Both the position numbers and the translations under genes were made by a program. The notes under the pieces are model-generated. The model was not told the DNA's origin. It was given only the letters and a program-made list of their open reading frames with translations, and did not search any database. Shown here one piece after another: positions 52,945 to 62,551 of a stretch of 64,000 nucleotides of DNA. Each line of letters begins with the position of its first letter. The first letter of the stretch is position 1. The stretch spans positions 90,402 through 154,401 of the forward strand of contig JAIQZQ010000015.1 in NCBI GenBank assembly GCA_021777105.1, given 5' to 3'. Origin of the DNA: Candidatus Anammoxibacter sp. (GTDB lineage: Bacteria; Planctomycetota; Brocadiia; Brocadiales; Anammoxibacteraceae).

Positions 52945-55314
52945 ATGTCCAAAAAAAAGATAGATAAACTTTATTGCAAAGGCGATTGGGACGGCGTTAT
53001 AGGCGTTGCGGGCGAGCTATTTGACGATTTTGAAGAGGATGTATGCATTTTAAATGATCTGGCTGTCGCTTATAACAAGAAAGAGATGTATGACGAGGCG
53101 TTTAAGGTCTGCAAAAGGATATATGAACTCAATCCAGAACCTGATATGGCCAAGCAAACCTTGGAAATCGGGTCTAGGTATATGAGGCATCACTTGATAA
53201 TGGGCGAGTGCTATTATCAGAAGGGTATGCACAAAGAGGCGTTACAGGTGTTTAAGCGGTTAAAGGCGCTTGGCAGCCAATTTTCCGAGAAATACATCTA
53301 TGCGGCGCGCGTTCATTTGGATGAGGCAAGGCCGGTTGACGCAATCGGCGAACTAAAGGAGATGACCGAGCAGACAAAGAAACGGCGTGATTCGGTTAAG
53401 GAGGCCCTTAACGATGTGATAAAGAAGTTTCCCATGTGCGAAAAGGCGTATGATTTTATGCACGATCTATTAAGTTCTGAAGGCAAACTTGAGGAGCGGG
53501 TTGAGGAGCTGGAAAAGGTTGTGGATAACGGCGATGAAACCGAGCCTATGGATATATACGTATTGGGCAATCTTTTAAGATGTTCGGGACATGCGGATAA
53601 ATCAATTAAACTCTTCAGAAATGTTATAAAAGCTCACTCTAAAGACCCGGGGGTTGTCTATTTTTATGCAAGCTCAAAAATTGCGTCCGGCGCGGTTAAA
53701 GACGGCATGCAGGTGTTTACCGCGCTTTTAAAAAAGAGCAAGAAGTTGCTCCCTGCTATTATAGATAAAATGGAGGAGACTGCCGGGCCGAATTGCGATG
53801 ATACATTTATATTTAAAAGTCTGGCAGGCCTTTACCTTGCAGCCGGGGATGTTAAAAAGGGCGTTGCCACACTTGAGCTGCTCGTTAAATCGCACCCTGA
53901 AAACGCTAAATTAAAGACAAAACTTGCCGAAGGTTTGATAAAACTTATCAATTCATATATTAAGGATGGGGCCGTCAATGAGGCTTGCGAAAAACTTGAG
54001 CGGCTTGTTAAGCTTATGCCTGAAAAGCCGGAATTTGCAAAGAAGCTTAAACATCTTCGCGATCAGGAAGAGAAACGCCGCATGGATGAGTACGAGGCGC
54101 AGCTTAATCAGGGCGCCTTGGACGATGCCGAGGCAAACCAGATACGCCTTAAGCTTGTTGAATATTACAAGAAGACGGGGGCTGATGAGAATAAGAGGGT
54201 GTCCATGTTTCAGAAGATCGCAAAGACGGGGGGTGAATTTCAACCGGAGGCGGCGTTTAACATTGGGGTATCATTTCTTTCAAAAGGGTTGGCCGACCTG
54301 GCGTATGATAACTTTATTAAGATTGCGGAATCAAAAATTCCCGACGATAAGAAACTTGAGATGTTGTATTCAATAGGCGAGACTTATCAGGAGAAGGAAG
54401 ATTATGAGAAGGCTGATGAGTTTTACAAAAAGATACTTTCCATTGATATGGAGTACAAGGATATTGCTGAGAAGTTGGCTGAGGTTTCGGACAATCTAGG
54501 CAAATCACCGGCTGAGAAGAAGGAGGCGGGCAGCCTTGAGGACTCTTATGATGATATTAAAAAGATCGGGGAGGGGGGCATGGGCGCGATATACCGCGCA
54601 ACGCACAAAGTGCTTGGCCGTACGGTTGCCTTAAAAGTGATACGCAGCGAATTCACGGCGGATGAAGAGGCTTTGGCGCGGTTTATACGCGAGGCTCAGT
54701 CGGCAAGCGCGCTTCAACACGCGGGCATTACAACCATTTACGATATAAGCGTTAGTGAGCCTGTTTATATTGCGATGGAGCTTGTGGAAGGGGGCAATCT
54801 GCTGGAGAAACTTGATGGGAAGATGATGGATATTCAGGAGTTTCTGTCAACTGCTATCGACATTTGCGAAGCTCTTGACGCTGCGCATGAAAAAGGGATA
54901 GTTCACAGAGATATCAAACTGGAAAACATTATGTTGACAAAAGAGGGGAAGATAAAGATAGCGGATTTCGGCCTTGCCAGCATTACTACATCTCCGCGCA
55001 TGACTCAGGCCGGTCAGGTAATGGGAACTCCGCTTTATATGCCGCCTGAGCAAATTAAGGGATTGCCTACTGACAATCGAAGCGATATTTACGCCCTGGG
55101 AATAACTTTTTATGAGATGCTTACTGGGAATGTGCCGTTTAGCGAAGGCGATATTGGTTACCAGCACATACATGAGACGCCTGAATCGCCGTCGTTTATA
55201 AACCCTGAGATTAACGAGCAACTTGAAGCGGCGATATTAAAGTGTATTGAGAAGAAACCGGAAGACCGTTACCAGAAAGTGGGCGACCTTACGGAAGATT
55301 TGAAAAAGGTTTAA
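52945..55314 (+). CDS. TPR-repeat Ser/Thr protein kinase
   Basis: The protein is 789 aa from the ATG at 52945. The N-terminal ~530 residues are TPR-like helical repeats (EDVCILNDLAVAYNKKEMYD; PDMAKQTLEIGSRYMRHHLI). The C-terminal kinase (about 535-789) is complete: glycine loop IGEGGMGAIYRA, Lys in TVALKVI, HRDIKLENIML, DFGLAS and GTPLYMPPEQIKG. No transmembrane segment is seen, so it is cytosolic. Most bacterial PknB-like kinases put the kinase first; here the TPR region precedes it. It lies 204 nt upstream of the cyclase gene on the same strand, which suggests linked signalling. Confidence 0.92.
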   Translation: MSKKKIDKLYCKGDWDGVIGVAGELFDDFEEDVCILNDLAVAYNKKEMYDEAFKVCKRIYELNPEPDMAKQTLEIGSRYMRHHLIMGECYYQKGMHKEALQVFKRLKALGSQFSEKYIYAARVHLDEARPVDAIGELKEMTEQTKKRRDSVKEALNDVIKKFPMCEKAYDFMHDLLSSEGKLEERVEELEKVVDNGDETEPMDIYVLGNLLRCSGHADKSIKLFRNVIKAHSKDPGVVYFYASSKIASGAVKDGMQVFTALLKKSKKLLPAIIDKMEETAGPNCDDTFIFKSLAGLYLAAGDVKKGVATLELLVKSHPENAKLKTKLAEGLIKLINSYIKDGAVNEACEKLERLVKLMPEKPEFAKKLKHLRDQEEKRRMDEYEAQLNQGALDDAEANQIRLKLVEYYKKTGADENKRVSMFQKIAKTGGEFQPEAAFNIGVSFLSKGLADLAYDNFIKIAESKIPDDKKLEMLYSIGETYQEKEDYEKADEFYKKILSIDMEYKDIAEKLAEVSDNLGKSPAEKKEAGSLEDSYDDIKKIGEGGMGAIYRATHKVLGRTVALKVIRSEFTADEEALARFIREAQSASALQHAGITTIYDISVSEPVYIAMELVEGGNLLEKLDGKMMDIQEFLSTAIDICEALDAAHEKGIVHRDIKLENIMLTKEGKIKIADFGLASITTSPRMTQAGQVMGTPLYMPPEQIKGLPTDNRSDIYALGITFYEMLTGNVPFSEGDIGYQHIHETPESPSFINPEINEQLEAAILKCIEKKPEDRYQKVGDLTEDLKKV

Positions 55315-55370
55315 CGTTCAAACTAATCTCTGGAATTATACCTGTATCGTTCGCGTATCAGCAATGTTTA

Positions 55371-55430
55371 AGTGACTAAAGTTGAAAGTGAGCTAAAGTG
55401 AGCTAAAGTTTAGGTATATTGTTTTATTAA
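55371..55430. repeat. single-arm fragment of the CTAAAG repeat family
   Basis: AGTGACTAAAGTTGAAAGTG followed by repeated AGCTAAAGTG and TTTAGGTATATTG, related to one arm of the element at 27622-27862 and to 23662-23694. It lies in the kinase-cyclase gap. Confidence 0.6.
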
Positions 55431-55517
55431 GAAACATATGGAGCGGCCTACAAGACTGCGCCGGCCAGGCATTAACTTTACTATATTTTTTTAAACCACA
55501 TACTTGAAAATATCAAA

Positions 55518-57446
55518 ATGGATGTAAAGTGCAAAAAATGCAATATTGTATATAAGATAAACGATGCTAAGATCCCTGATGCGGGGGCAAAAATAAAATG
55601 CTCAAAGTGCCAAACTGTTTATCGCGTCAAGAAAAGGGCGGAGGCAACGACTGCTCCGGCTACCGCGCCGGTTGAACCGCAAGCTCCGGCCGCGCCCGAG
55701 GCTGCCCCGCAACCCACTGAGGCTGCGGCGGAGGCTCCAAAAGCCGCGGAGGAGAAAAAGGATGAAACGTCTGATCAAAGTTCGCTTCTCGCATTTGAAT
55801 CGCAGCTTAAGAAAGTGCAGAGGTTGATATTTGCGAGCGGCGATCCCGCGGAGGCAATATCAAGCGCAAAGGAGTCGTACAGGGAGTTGATGTCTGCTTA
55901 TCAACCTATGAAGAAGGAGATGACAGGCAAGGATAAAGCCATAAAAGAGATGGAGACTCTGGTTGATGTGGGGCAGGTGGTAAACTCAGAGCTTGATATG
56001 GACAAACTTCTTAACCTGATAATGGACACGGTTATAAAGGTGGTGGAAGCCGAGCGCGGTTTCCTGATGTTAAAAGATTCGGAGACGGGCGAGCTTGTCT
56101 TTAAGGTGGCCAGGGGTATGGACGAAGAGCTTAAGGATAAATCGCTTTTTACAATCAGTAGCGGCATAACAGGGCGCGTGGTGCGCGAGGGCAAACCCGT
56201 GCTTACAACCGACGCGCAGAGCGATGAAAGGTTCTCGGCGCAGGCAAGCGTTATGGACAACAAGTTGCGTTCGGTAATGTGCGTGCCGTTAAAGGCTAAG
56301 GAAGATGTGATAGGCACTGTTTTTGTGGACAACAGGATGCTTTCCGGCGCGTTTACGGATAAAACGGTGAAACTACTTTCATCTTTTGCCTGTCAGGCAG
56401 GCATTGCGATAGAGAACGCGCGGCTTTATGAAAACGTGGCCGACGAGACAAAGAAACGGGCAAGCCTCCAACGGTACCTTTCGCCCACGGTTGTCAGCGA
56501 TATTATAAACAAAAAGGAAGATCTTGTGTTGGGCGGCGAGCGCATTGAATGCAGCGTGCTCTTTACAGACATTTGCGGGTTTACGTCGCTGTCGGAGAAG
56601 CTTGAGCCCGAGGTTATTGTCAAAATGCTTAACGAATATTTTACGGCAATGACAAAGATAATATTTGAAAACCTGGGAACTATTGACAAGTTTATCGGCG
56701 ACGCTATCATGGCCATTTTCGGGGCTCCGGTGTTTACGCCTCAATCCGCGCAAAACGCCGTGAAGGCCGGCGTAGACATGCTGACTAAACTCAGGGAACT
56801 TCAAAAGAAATGGGAAGCCGAAGGCAGCCCTTCGTTCAGAATAAGGGTGGGCATCAACACCGGTATTGTTATTGCCGGCAACCTTGGGTCGCTTGAACGA
56901 ATGGACTACACGGTAATTGGCGACAACGTCAACTTGGCGTCAAGACTTGAATCAAACGCCGACCCAATGACTGTGCTGATAAGCGACACAACATACTCCA
57001 AGATCAAAGACATTGTAGAGGCAAAAGAGAAAGAGCCTATAAAGGTTAAAGGCAAAGAGAAGCCTGTGCAGACTTATGAAGTCTCAAAAATCACGATTAA
57101 GGACACTGGAAAAAAAGAGGTTAAAAGGGAACACCAGCGAAAGGCCGTGTCAATATTCGCCACTTTTAAAATACCTCCAAATTCAAAGAACAATCAGTGC
57201 ATAGTGCAGGATATAAGCACGGGCGGGTTGCTTATGAGCACTCGCGAAGCCGTTGCAATCGGCGAATATTTGCAGTTTGACATCACATTGCCGGACAACA
57301 GCAAAGTGAGCGATATTAACGGCAAGGTCTCAGTTGTGAGGCCTTTAAGAGATAAGAATTCGCAAACATTTTTTAAAGTGGGCATGCAGTTTGAGGCCGT
57401 GCCTGACGCCGACACTGAAAAGATCGCAAAGTTTACCGCTAGTTAA
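55518..57446 (+). CDS. zinc-ribbon / GAF / class III adenylate cyclase / PilZ protein
   Basis: This 642-aa protein combines four parts. Residues 1-37 are an MJ0042-type zinc ribbon (KCKKCNIVY and KCSKCQTVY), followed by an Ala/Pro-rich linker. About 155-305 is a GAF domain (AERGFLMLKDSETGELVFKV). About 340-520 is a class III cyclase: metal Asp in VLFTDICGFTSL, IDKFIGDAIMAIFG (Lys, second Asp), MDYTVIGDNVNLASRLE (adenine-specifying Asp, transition-state Asn/Arg), so cAMP is predicted. About 535-635 is a PilZ domain with R-EHQ-R and DISTGG, the c-di-GMP-binding motifs. No membrane segment. This could couple c-di-GMP, or a GAF ligand, to cAMP. Confidence 0.93.
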   Translation: MDVKCKKCNIVYKINDAKIPDAGAKIKCSKCQTVYRVKKRAEATTAPATAPVEPQAPAAPEAAPQPTEAAAEAPKAAEEKKDETSDQSSLLAFESQLKKVQRLIFASGDPAEAISSAKESYRELMSAYQPMKKEMTGKDKAIKEMETLVDVGQVVNSELDMDKLLNLIMDTVIKVVEAERGFLMLKDSETGELVFKVARGMDEELKDKSLFTISSGITGRVVREGKPVLTTDAQSDERFSAQASVMDNKLRSVMCVPLKAKEDVIGTVFVDNRMLSGAFTDKTVKLLSSFACQAGIAIENARLYENVADETKKRASLQRYLSPTVVSDIINKKEDLVLGGERIECSVLFTDICGFTSLSEKLEPEVIVKMLNEYFTAMTKIIFENLGTIDKFIGDAIMAIFGAPVFTPQSAQNAVKAGVDMLTKLRELQKKWEAEGSPSFRIRVGINTGIVIAGNLGSLERMDYTVIGDNVNLASRLESNADPMTVLISDTTYSKIKDIVEAKEKEPIKVKGKEKPVQTYEVSKITIKDTGKKEVKREHQRKAVSIFATFKIPPNSKNNQCIVQDISTGGLLMSTREAVAIGEYLQFDITLPDNSKVSDINGKVSVVRPLRDKNSQTFFKVGMQFEAVPDADTEKIAKFTAS

Positions 57447-57697
57447 AAATAATGCGCGCGAAACTATAAAAAACAATAAAATTATCATGTTTTTTATTTG
57501 AGATCAAAGTTCAAAAGTAATATAATTGCCTCCTAACATAAAAAGGGGTATGAAACCACTGTTTGCGCTAATTGCGGTTAGCAGTCTCAATATCAAACAT
57601 TCCGGTCTATTTGCGTCCATACCAAAGTCAGTTCCATCGTTAAATCACTATTCTTAGATACTTTTTGTCATCTATTGATTTATCTTTAAATAAAAAG

Positions 57698-58474
57698 ATG
57701 CAAATTATAAATACGCAAAAGATCGGTAGCGAGATTATCAGCGGCATAAACCACGCAATGGGGGCGTTTGACCTTTTTTGCGATTTTTGGCGAAACCTCT
57801 CCTCACTGAAATCCCCCACCATGCGGGCAATTCTATACAAACAGATCTATTTTACGGGAATTACACCGCTTTTCAGAGTGATAATGATGGGCGTTCTTAT
57901 TGGGATCGTCATTATTACTCAGGTTAACAATGTTGTCGCTCTGGACGCCTCGTTGATAAGCAAATTGCTTGTCTGGACGATTGTCAGGGAGTTAGGTCCA
58001 TTGTTAGTGGCGATACTTGTAATAGCGCGAAGTTGCACCGCCATGACCTCTGAATTGGGCTCAATGAAGGTTAAGAGGGAAGTTGACAGCCTTAAGATTA
58101 TGGGCATTAATCCGTTTAGCTACCTCATTGTTCCAAGGATAGTTGGGACATCGGTCTCCATGTTTATGCTTACATTCTATTTTCAGATATCCGCTATAGC
58201 GGGCGGCCTGGTTTTATCTTCAATATTTATGGACAGCTCGTTTATAGGCCAGCTTAAAAACATGTTTATATCTTTAACTTTCTTTGACATAGGGATTTCG
58301 CTTGTAAAAAGCGCTGTGTTTGGTCTGCTTATATCCACAATATCATGCTATCATGGGTTCCGGGTCGAATCGTCTATTACCGAGATTCCGCAAGCAACAA
58401 TTATTGCCGTTATGCAGAGCCTGTTTTATATATTTGTTTTTGACGGCATAGTTGCCGTTATATTTTTCATATGA
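57698..58474 (+). CDS. mlaE: MlaE-family permease of a lipid ABC transporter
   Basis: About 258 aa and five to six membrane helices, with the MlaE core TIVRELGPLLVAILVIARSC and SELGSMKVKREVDSLKIMGI followed by NPFSYLIVPRIVG, which contacts the ATPase. MlaE moves phospholipids between inner membrane and the MCE protein. I used the ATG at 57698; a TTG at 57665 would add 11 residues. Neither has a strong ribosome site. Its stop overlaps the next start by 4 nt (ATGA). Confidence 0.93.
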   Translation: MQIINTQKIGSEIISGINHAMGAFDLFCDFWRNLSSLKSPTMRAILYKQIYFTGITPLFRVIMMGVLIGIVIITQVNNVVALDASLISKLLVWTIVRELGPLLVAILVIARSCTAMTSELGSMKVKREVDSLKIMGINPFSYLIVPRIVGTSVSMFMLTFYFQISAIAGGLVLSSIFMDSSFIGQLKNMFISLTFFDIGISLVKSAVFGLLISTISCYHGFRVESSITEIPQATIIAVMQSLFYIFVFDGIVAVIFFI

Positions 58475-59145
58475 TTAGATTAGACAACATTTCAAACGAT
58501 TATTTCTCATTGGTTTCGTTTGAGATTAAAGCCGGCTCAATCTGCAAAATAATAACAAATTCCGACCATGAAAGGCGGGTAATGCTCGACACCATGCTGT
58601 CGTTTAATAAACCGGCGCAAGGCAAAGTGTTTCTGCTCGGCAAGGATATTTATGACGCAGGGGAACATGAATCCTCTGAGATTTTCAAAAAAATAGGAGT
58701 TATATGGCGATATGGAGGGCTTTTAAGCAATCTGACTGTTTGGGATAATATTGTTTTGCCGGTATTGTATCACACAGATTATGTGCCTGATGAGGTTGAG
58801 AAGCGCGTGGTTGACATCTTTGGTCAATTTGGAATAGGGGGAGATAGGTACCTTGCCGACTATTTCAGCAAGCCATGCGGGCTTCTGCCTATACATGAAA
58901 AGAGATTGATCGGAATGGTTCGGTCGATTTTAATTGATCCGGCTTTAATTATTTACGACTCAATGTTTGAAGGGTTTGACCGTGAAATGTTAAGCAGGTT
59001 ATTGCCGCTGACGGAACGGCTTCATGCCGAGAAACCGGACACTACGTTTGTCTTTCTTGAGTCGGAGGAGATATCAAACAGGGATGTAAAGGCTGATATG
59101 CTTTTAAAACAGCAAGGCCGGCAATTTATTAGATATGAGGAATAA
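58471..59145 (+). CDS. degenerate MlaF-like ABC ATPase
   Basis: This 224-aa protein is in the position of MlaF and has its general pattern (SFEIKAGSICKI; SNLTVWDNIVLPVLYHTDY), but the nucleotide site is ruined. The Walker A region ITNSDHERRVML has no GKS/T, the signature region CGLLPIHEKRLIGMVRSI has no LSGGQ, and Walker B ends IIYDSMFEGFD with Ser in place of the catalytic Glu. The frame is intact and coupled to mlaE and mlaD, so it has been kept by selection. Either a second ATPase acts in trans or this is a structural pseudo-ATPase. Confidence 0.85.
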   Translation: MIRLDNISNDYFSLVSFEIKAGSICKIITNSDHERRVMLDTMLSFNKPAQGKVFLLGKDIYDAGEHESSEIFKKIGVIWRYGGLLSNLTVWDNIVLPVLYHTDYVPDEVEKRVVDIFGQFGIGGDRYLADYFSKPCGLLPIHEKRLIGMVRSILIDPALIIYDSMFEGFDREMLSRLLPLTERLHAEKPDTTFVFLESEEISNRDVKADMLLKQQGRQFIRYEE

Positions 59146-59150
59146 AGATA

Positions 59151-60083
59151 ATGTCAAAAATAAAAACCACTGATCAAAGGTTTGTAAATATTGAAAAGAA
59201 GATAGGGCTGTTTGTCCTTATAGTCGGCATAGGCATTGTGGCGGCAATTGTTTTTATCGGCGTTCAGCAAGACGTTTTCTCGTCAAAGAAATCAGTCTAT
59301 TTCGTTGCCGACAGCGGCAAGGATTTAAAGGATGGTTTGTTTGTCACATTAAGCGGCTTTAAGATCGGCAAGGTTAAGAGGGTTTTTCTCGACGATATAT
59401 CAAAAGTAAAGGTTGAGCTTTCCATAAACTCCGACTATATGAAATGGATTAAAACCGATTCAAAAGCAAAGTTGACAAAAGAGCTGCCTATCGGCGAAGG
59501 CATTATTGAAATACTTCCCGGTTCGCCGGATAGCGGGGCTATTGCTGAAAACGGCGTTATTGAATTCGCAAAGGAACAATGGTTTTCAGCCATGACAAAA
59601 GATATAGAGCCGTTTCCTATCTCTATAAAGGACATTCCGGCAATGACGAAACTGTTTCAGGAGATAAAAGATGAAATAGACCCTATGCTGCCGGATTTGA
59701 AGCTGACATTAGCCAATTTAAGCAAATTGACAAACTCCACCGTTTTGTTGGAAGGGGAGGGGGTTTTAAAGAACGCAAATAAAAGCTTTAATGATGTTGT
59801 AAGTATAACATCGCAACTTGCTGATAAGATGCCCGCAATTATTGACAAACTGGATAGTAGTCTGGCAGGAACCGACAAGTTAATGGAATCTTTTGAAATA
59901 GTCTCTAGTAATATATTGCCTCAATTATCAGTTTTGCTTGATAAGGGGCTTGAGATGACGGAAGACGGCGAAGAGCTTGTTAACGCGTTAAAGAAAACGT
60001 GGCCGATAAGCAAACAATTTAAAAAGAAACCGGGAGATGTAAAAGAGGAAGAGAGGGTTATAAAACTTGATAGTTATGAATAA
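59151..60083 (+). CDS. mlaD: MCE/MlaD-family lipid-binding protein
   Basis: This 310-aa protein has one N-terminal membrane helix (about 15-37; GLFVLIVGIGIVAAIVFIGV) and an MCE domain (SVYFVADSGKDLKDGLFVTL, SGFKIGKVKRVFL, ELPIGEGIIEILPG). A long helical tail (about 160-300) with repeated LTNST and LADKMPAIIDKLDSS could form a coiled coil towards the outer membrane. It should be anchored in the inner membrane and hold lipid in the periplasm. 6 nt follow the ATPase gene. The C-terminus overlaps the next gene. Confidence 0.93.
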   Translation: MSKIKTTDQRFVNIEKKIGLFVLIVGIGIVAAIVFIGVQQDVFSSKKSVYFVADSGKDLKDGLFVTLSGFKIGKVKRVFLDDISKVKVELSINSDYMKWIKTDSKAKLTKELPIGEGIIEILPGSPDSGAIAENGVIEFAKEQWFSAMTKDIEPFPISIKDIPAMTKLFQEIKDEIDPMLPDLKLTLANLSKLTNSTVLLEGEGVLKNANKSFNDVVSITSQLADKMPAIIDKLDSSLAGTDKLMESFEIVSSNILPQLSVLLDKGLEMTEDGEELVNALKKTWPISKQFKKKPGDVKEEERVIKLDSYE

Positions 60084-60999
60084 TTTTCTTAAAGCTTCGG
60101 CGAACCTTTGTAGGTATGCAATCATTTTTGCCGGTATTTTAACTTTAGGCTCCTTTTGCGTTAATGCCGTCTTTGCCGGCGCGAAAGGTGACGCTACGGA
60201 ATATTGCAAGGCGGCTAACCGGAAATTTGATGACGGGGATTATAATAAATCGTTGGATTATTATAAAAAAGCGCTGAAGATTAACAGGTCAAAGGAAAAT
60301 ATTGAAGGGGCCGCGTTTAATCTGATAAACATGGCGTCTGTTTATTACAAACTTGGCGAAAACGAAAGCGCGAATAAAAGCCTCGATGAAATATTTGGAG
60401 AATTGCGCTTTCGGCATAACCATTCCGCGTTGCTTGCGGACGCCGCAATTATCAAAACTTTAATCAATATACGGAGCAACAATTTACCCGCGGCGTCTGA
60501 GTGGCTGGGAAAGGCGTCATCGTTTCCTCAGAATAAAGAAAGCAACACACAGGGCAGGGTCTATAACCTTAAAGCAAGGTTAGCTATATTAAACAAAGAC
60601 TTTAAGTTCGCTGTTGAGCTGGGGAAAAAAGGGATAGCCCACAACAGGCAGATTGACGACGCGCCTGAACTTGCAAACTCATTACGGTTTACGGCAAAAG
60701 GGCATGTCATGCTTGGTGAATATGGCGCGGCAAAATCTTTGTGCGACCAGGCTATTGCAATCGATAAACAACTTGGAGCAAGCGGGAAAATAGTCGCGGA
60801 TCTGTTTACGTTCGGCGACATCTTTTTTAAGCAAAACAAATTTGAAGAGGCAATGTCATATTACCTGCGCTCAAAATCCGTGGCGGAAAACAGCGGCGAC
60901 TATGAGAACGCAAAACATGCCGACGCTATGACGATAAAATGCAATGCAGGGCAGAAGTCCGTCATTACTGAACAGTTGTCAATTATTACTAATGAATAA
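60067..60999 (+). CDS. exported TPR-repeat protein
   Basis: This protein of about 310 aa has an N-terminal hydrophobic segment (YAIIFAGILTLGSFCVNAVF, then AGAK, a plausible signal peptide with cleavage after AFA-like residues) and TPR-type repeats (FDDGDYNKSLDYYKKALKIN; AAFNLINMASVYYKLGENES). The TTG at 60067 lies 10 nt after GAGAGG; the ATG at 60076 is 19 nt after it, so TTG is preferred. It overlaps mlaD by 17 nt and probably belongs to that operon as a periplasmic partner, though MlaC and MlaB are not seen. Confidence 0.82.
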   Translation: MIVMNNFLKASANLCRYAIIFAGILTLGSFCVNAVFAGAKGDATEYCKAANRKFDDGDYNKSLDYYKKALKINRSKENIEGAAFNLINMASVYYKLGENESANKSLDEIFGELRFRHNHSALLADAAIIKTLINIRSNNLPAASEWLGKASSFPQNKESNTQGRVYNLKARLAILNKDFKFAVELGKKGIAHNRQIDDAPELANSLRFTAKGHVMLGEYGAAKSLCDQAIAIDKQLGASGKIVADLFTFGDIFFKQNKFEEAMSYYLRSKSVAENSGDYENAKHADAMTIKCNAGQKSVITEQLSIITNE

Positions 61000-61044
61000 C
61001 CGCCGGGATCAAACCTGTGTTAAATAAAATGAAAGGCTATTTTA

Positions 61045-61419
61045 ATGAAAAATCATTCGCAAAGATTTCTTGATATTGTAAACGACGCAAAAAGCAGGAT
61101 TAGAGAAACAGATGTTGACAAAGTTAGAAACATGCAGGAAAAAGGAGTTAAATTCCACCTGGTTGACACGCGTGAAGAGAGTGAATGGAACGCGGGACAT
61201 CTGCCGGGAGCCATTCATCTTGGAAAAGGCATTATTGAACGCGACATTGAGAGCGCTGTCAGCGATACAACTGAAGAGATCATTCTCTATTGCGGCGGAG
61301 GATTCAGATCGGCCCTAGCCGCCGACAATCTCCAAAAAATGGGCTACACAAACGCAATCTCTATGGACGGCGGATACACAGGCTGGGTTAAGGCCGGTTA
61401 CCCGGTGATTAAAAGCTGA
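61045..61419 (+). CDS. rhodanese-domain protein
   Basis: This 124-aa single rhodanese domain has substrate-recognition HLVDTREESEWNAGHLPGAI (about 30-49), active-site Cys in IILYCGGGFRSALA (about residue 83) and the closing MDGGYTGWVKAGYPV. Such proteins transfer sulfane sulfur or bind thiols. AAAGG precedes the ATG. It lies 46 nt after the TPR gene on the same strand; any functional link is unclear. Confidence 0.92.
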   Translation: MKNHSQRFLDIVNDAKSRIRETDVDKVRNMQEKGVKFHLVDTREESEWNAGHLPGAIHLGKGIIERDIESAVSDTTEEIILYCGGGFRSALAADNLQKMGYTNAISMDGGYTGWVKAGYPVIKS

Positions 61420-61650
61420 TTTTGCGATCAGCGCTGCATTCCTCTTAAAATCCCCCATGAAATTTTGTTTAAAACCTTTATGTTGGTCAAATCATAAAAT
61501 GGCTAAATTTTCCATTAAAACGTCTCTGTAAATTGTATTAATGCCGTTGCGATTTTAACAAAGATATGGTACTATCCCTAGTTGCCCGGTTCAATTCCAA
61601 TGCAAAAACATCCGGTAAACCCCATTCAATAAAACTATAGAAAACATAAA

Positions 61651-62502
61651 ATGCACAAATCCGTTAACGACATTGTTGCTTTAAAAAAGTCAAAAAAGAA
61701 GATAACCGTTGTCACGGCATACGATTACGCTTTAACGTCAATTTGCGAAAAAGCCGGGGTTGATGTGTTGCTTGTTGGAGACAGCCTTGGCATGGTTGTG
61801 TTGGGATATGAGAACACCGCGCAGGTGACCATGGATCAAATGTGCCTGTTTACCGAAGCCGCAAGCCGCGCAAGGAGAAACGCGCTGCTGGTTGCGGACA
61901 TGCCGTTTATGTCATACCAGGCATGCGTTACGGACGCCGTCGCAAACGCGGGCAGGCTTATTAAGGCCGGCGCCGACGCTGTAAAACTGGAAGGCGGCAG
62001 ATTCATTACTGACGCGGTTAAATCCATAGTGAACATGGGCATTCCGGTAATGGGCCACATCGGCTTTCAACCTCAGACAACTACGCTTGCGCAGGGCTAC
62101 AAAGTTCAGGGCAAAACAAAGGAGTCTGCCTTAAACCTCATTGAAGACGCTAAAGCGTTGGAAGAAGCCGGAGCTTTTGCTATTGTGCTTGAAATGACGG
62201 CTCATGAAACCGCCGGAGTTATATCAAGTATTGTAAGCATTCCCACTATCGGCATAGGCTCTGGAGTTAACTGCGACGGCCAGGTGCTTGTTATTCACGA
62301 CATCCTGGGCATGTATGAAAAGATTAAACCAAAATTCGCCAAAAGATACCTATCCCTTTCAAGCGATATACAAAAAGCGGTTGAAGATTACAAAAATGAT
62401 GTAAAAACCTCGGAATTTCCAACCAAAGAGAACTTTTTTTCAATGGAGAAAGGCGAGTTTGAGAAATTAAAGAGAGATATCGACAAAGACGGTATCTTAT
62501 AA
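61651..62502 (+). CDS. panB: 3-methyl-2-oxobutanoate hydroxymethyltransferase (PanB)
   Basis: PanB makes ketopantoate from 2-oxoisovalerate and methylene-tetrahydrofolate, the first step to pantothenate and CoA. The 283-aa protein has the family motifs VTAYDYALTSICEKAGVDVL, LLVGDSLGMVVLGYENT, VTMDQMCLFTEAASRA, FMSYQACVTDAVANAGRLIK and GIPVMGHIGFQPQT. Catalytic Glu lies in FAIVLEMTAHE. No panC or panD follows. The start lacks a strong ribosome site. Confidence 0.97.
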   Translation: MHKSVNDIVALKKSKKKITVVTAYDYALTSICEKAGVDVLLVGDSLGMVVLGYENTAQVTMDQMCLFTEAASRARRNALLVADMPFMSYQACVTDAVANAGRLIKAGADAVKLEGGRFITDAVKSIVNMGIPVMGHIGFQPQTTTLAQGYKVQGKTKESALNLIEDAKALEEAGAFAIVLEMTAHETAGVISSIVSIPTIGIGSGVNCDGQVLVIHDILGMYEKIKPKFAKRYLSLSSDIQKAVEDYKNDVKTSEFPTKENFFSMEKGEFEKLKRDIDKDGIL

Positions 62503-62551
62503 TCCGCGCATTTATACCATCACTACAATAATCCCCATATCCATCACATTT

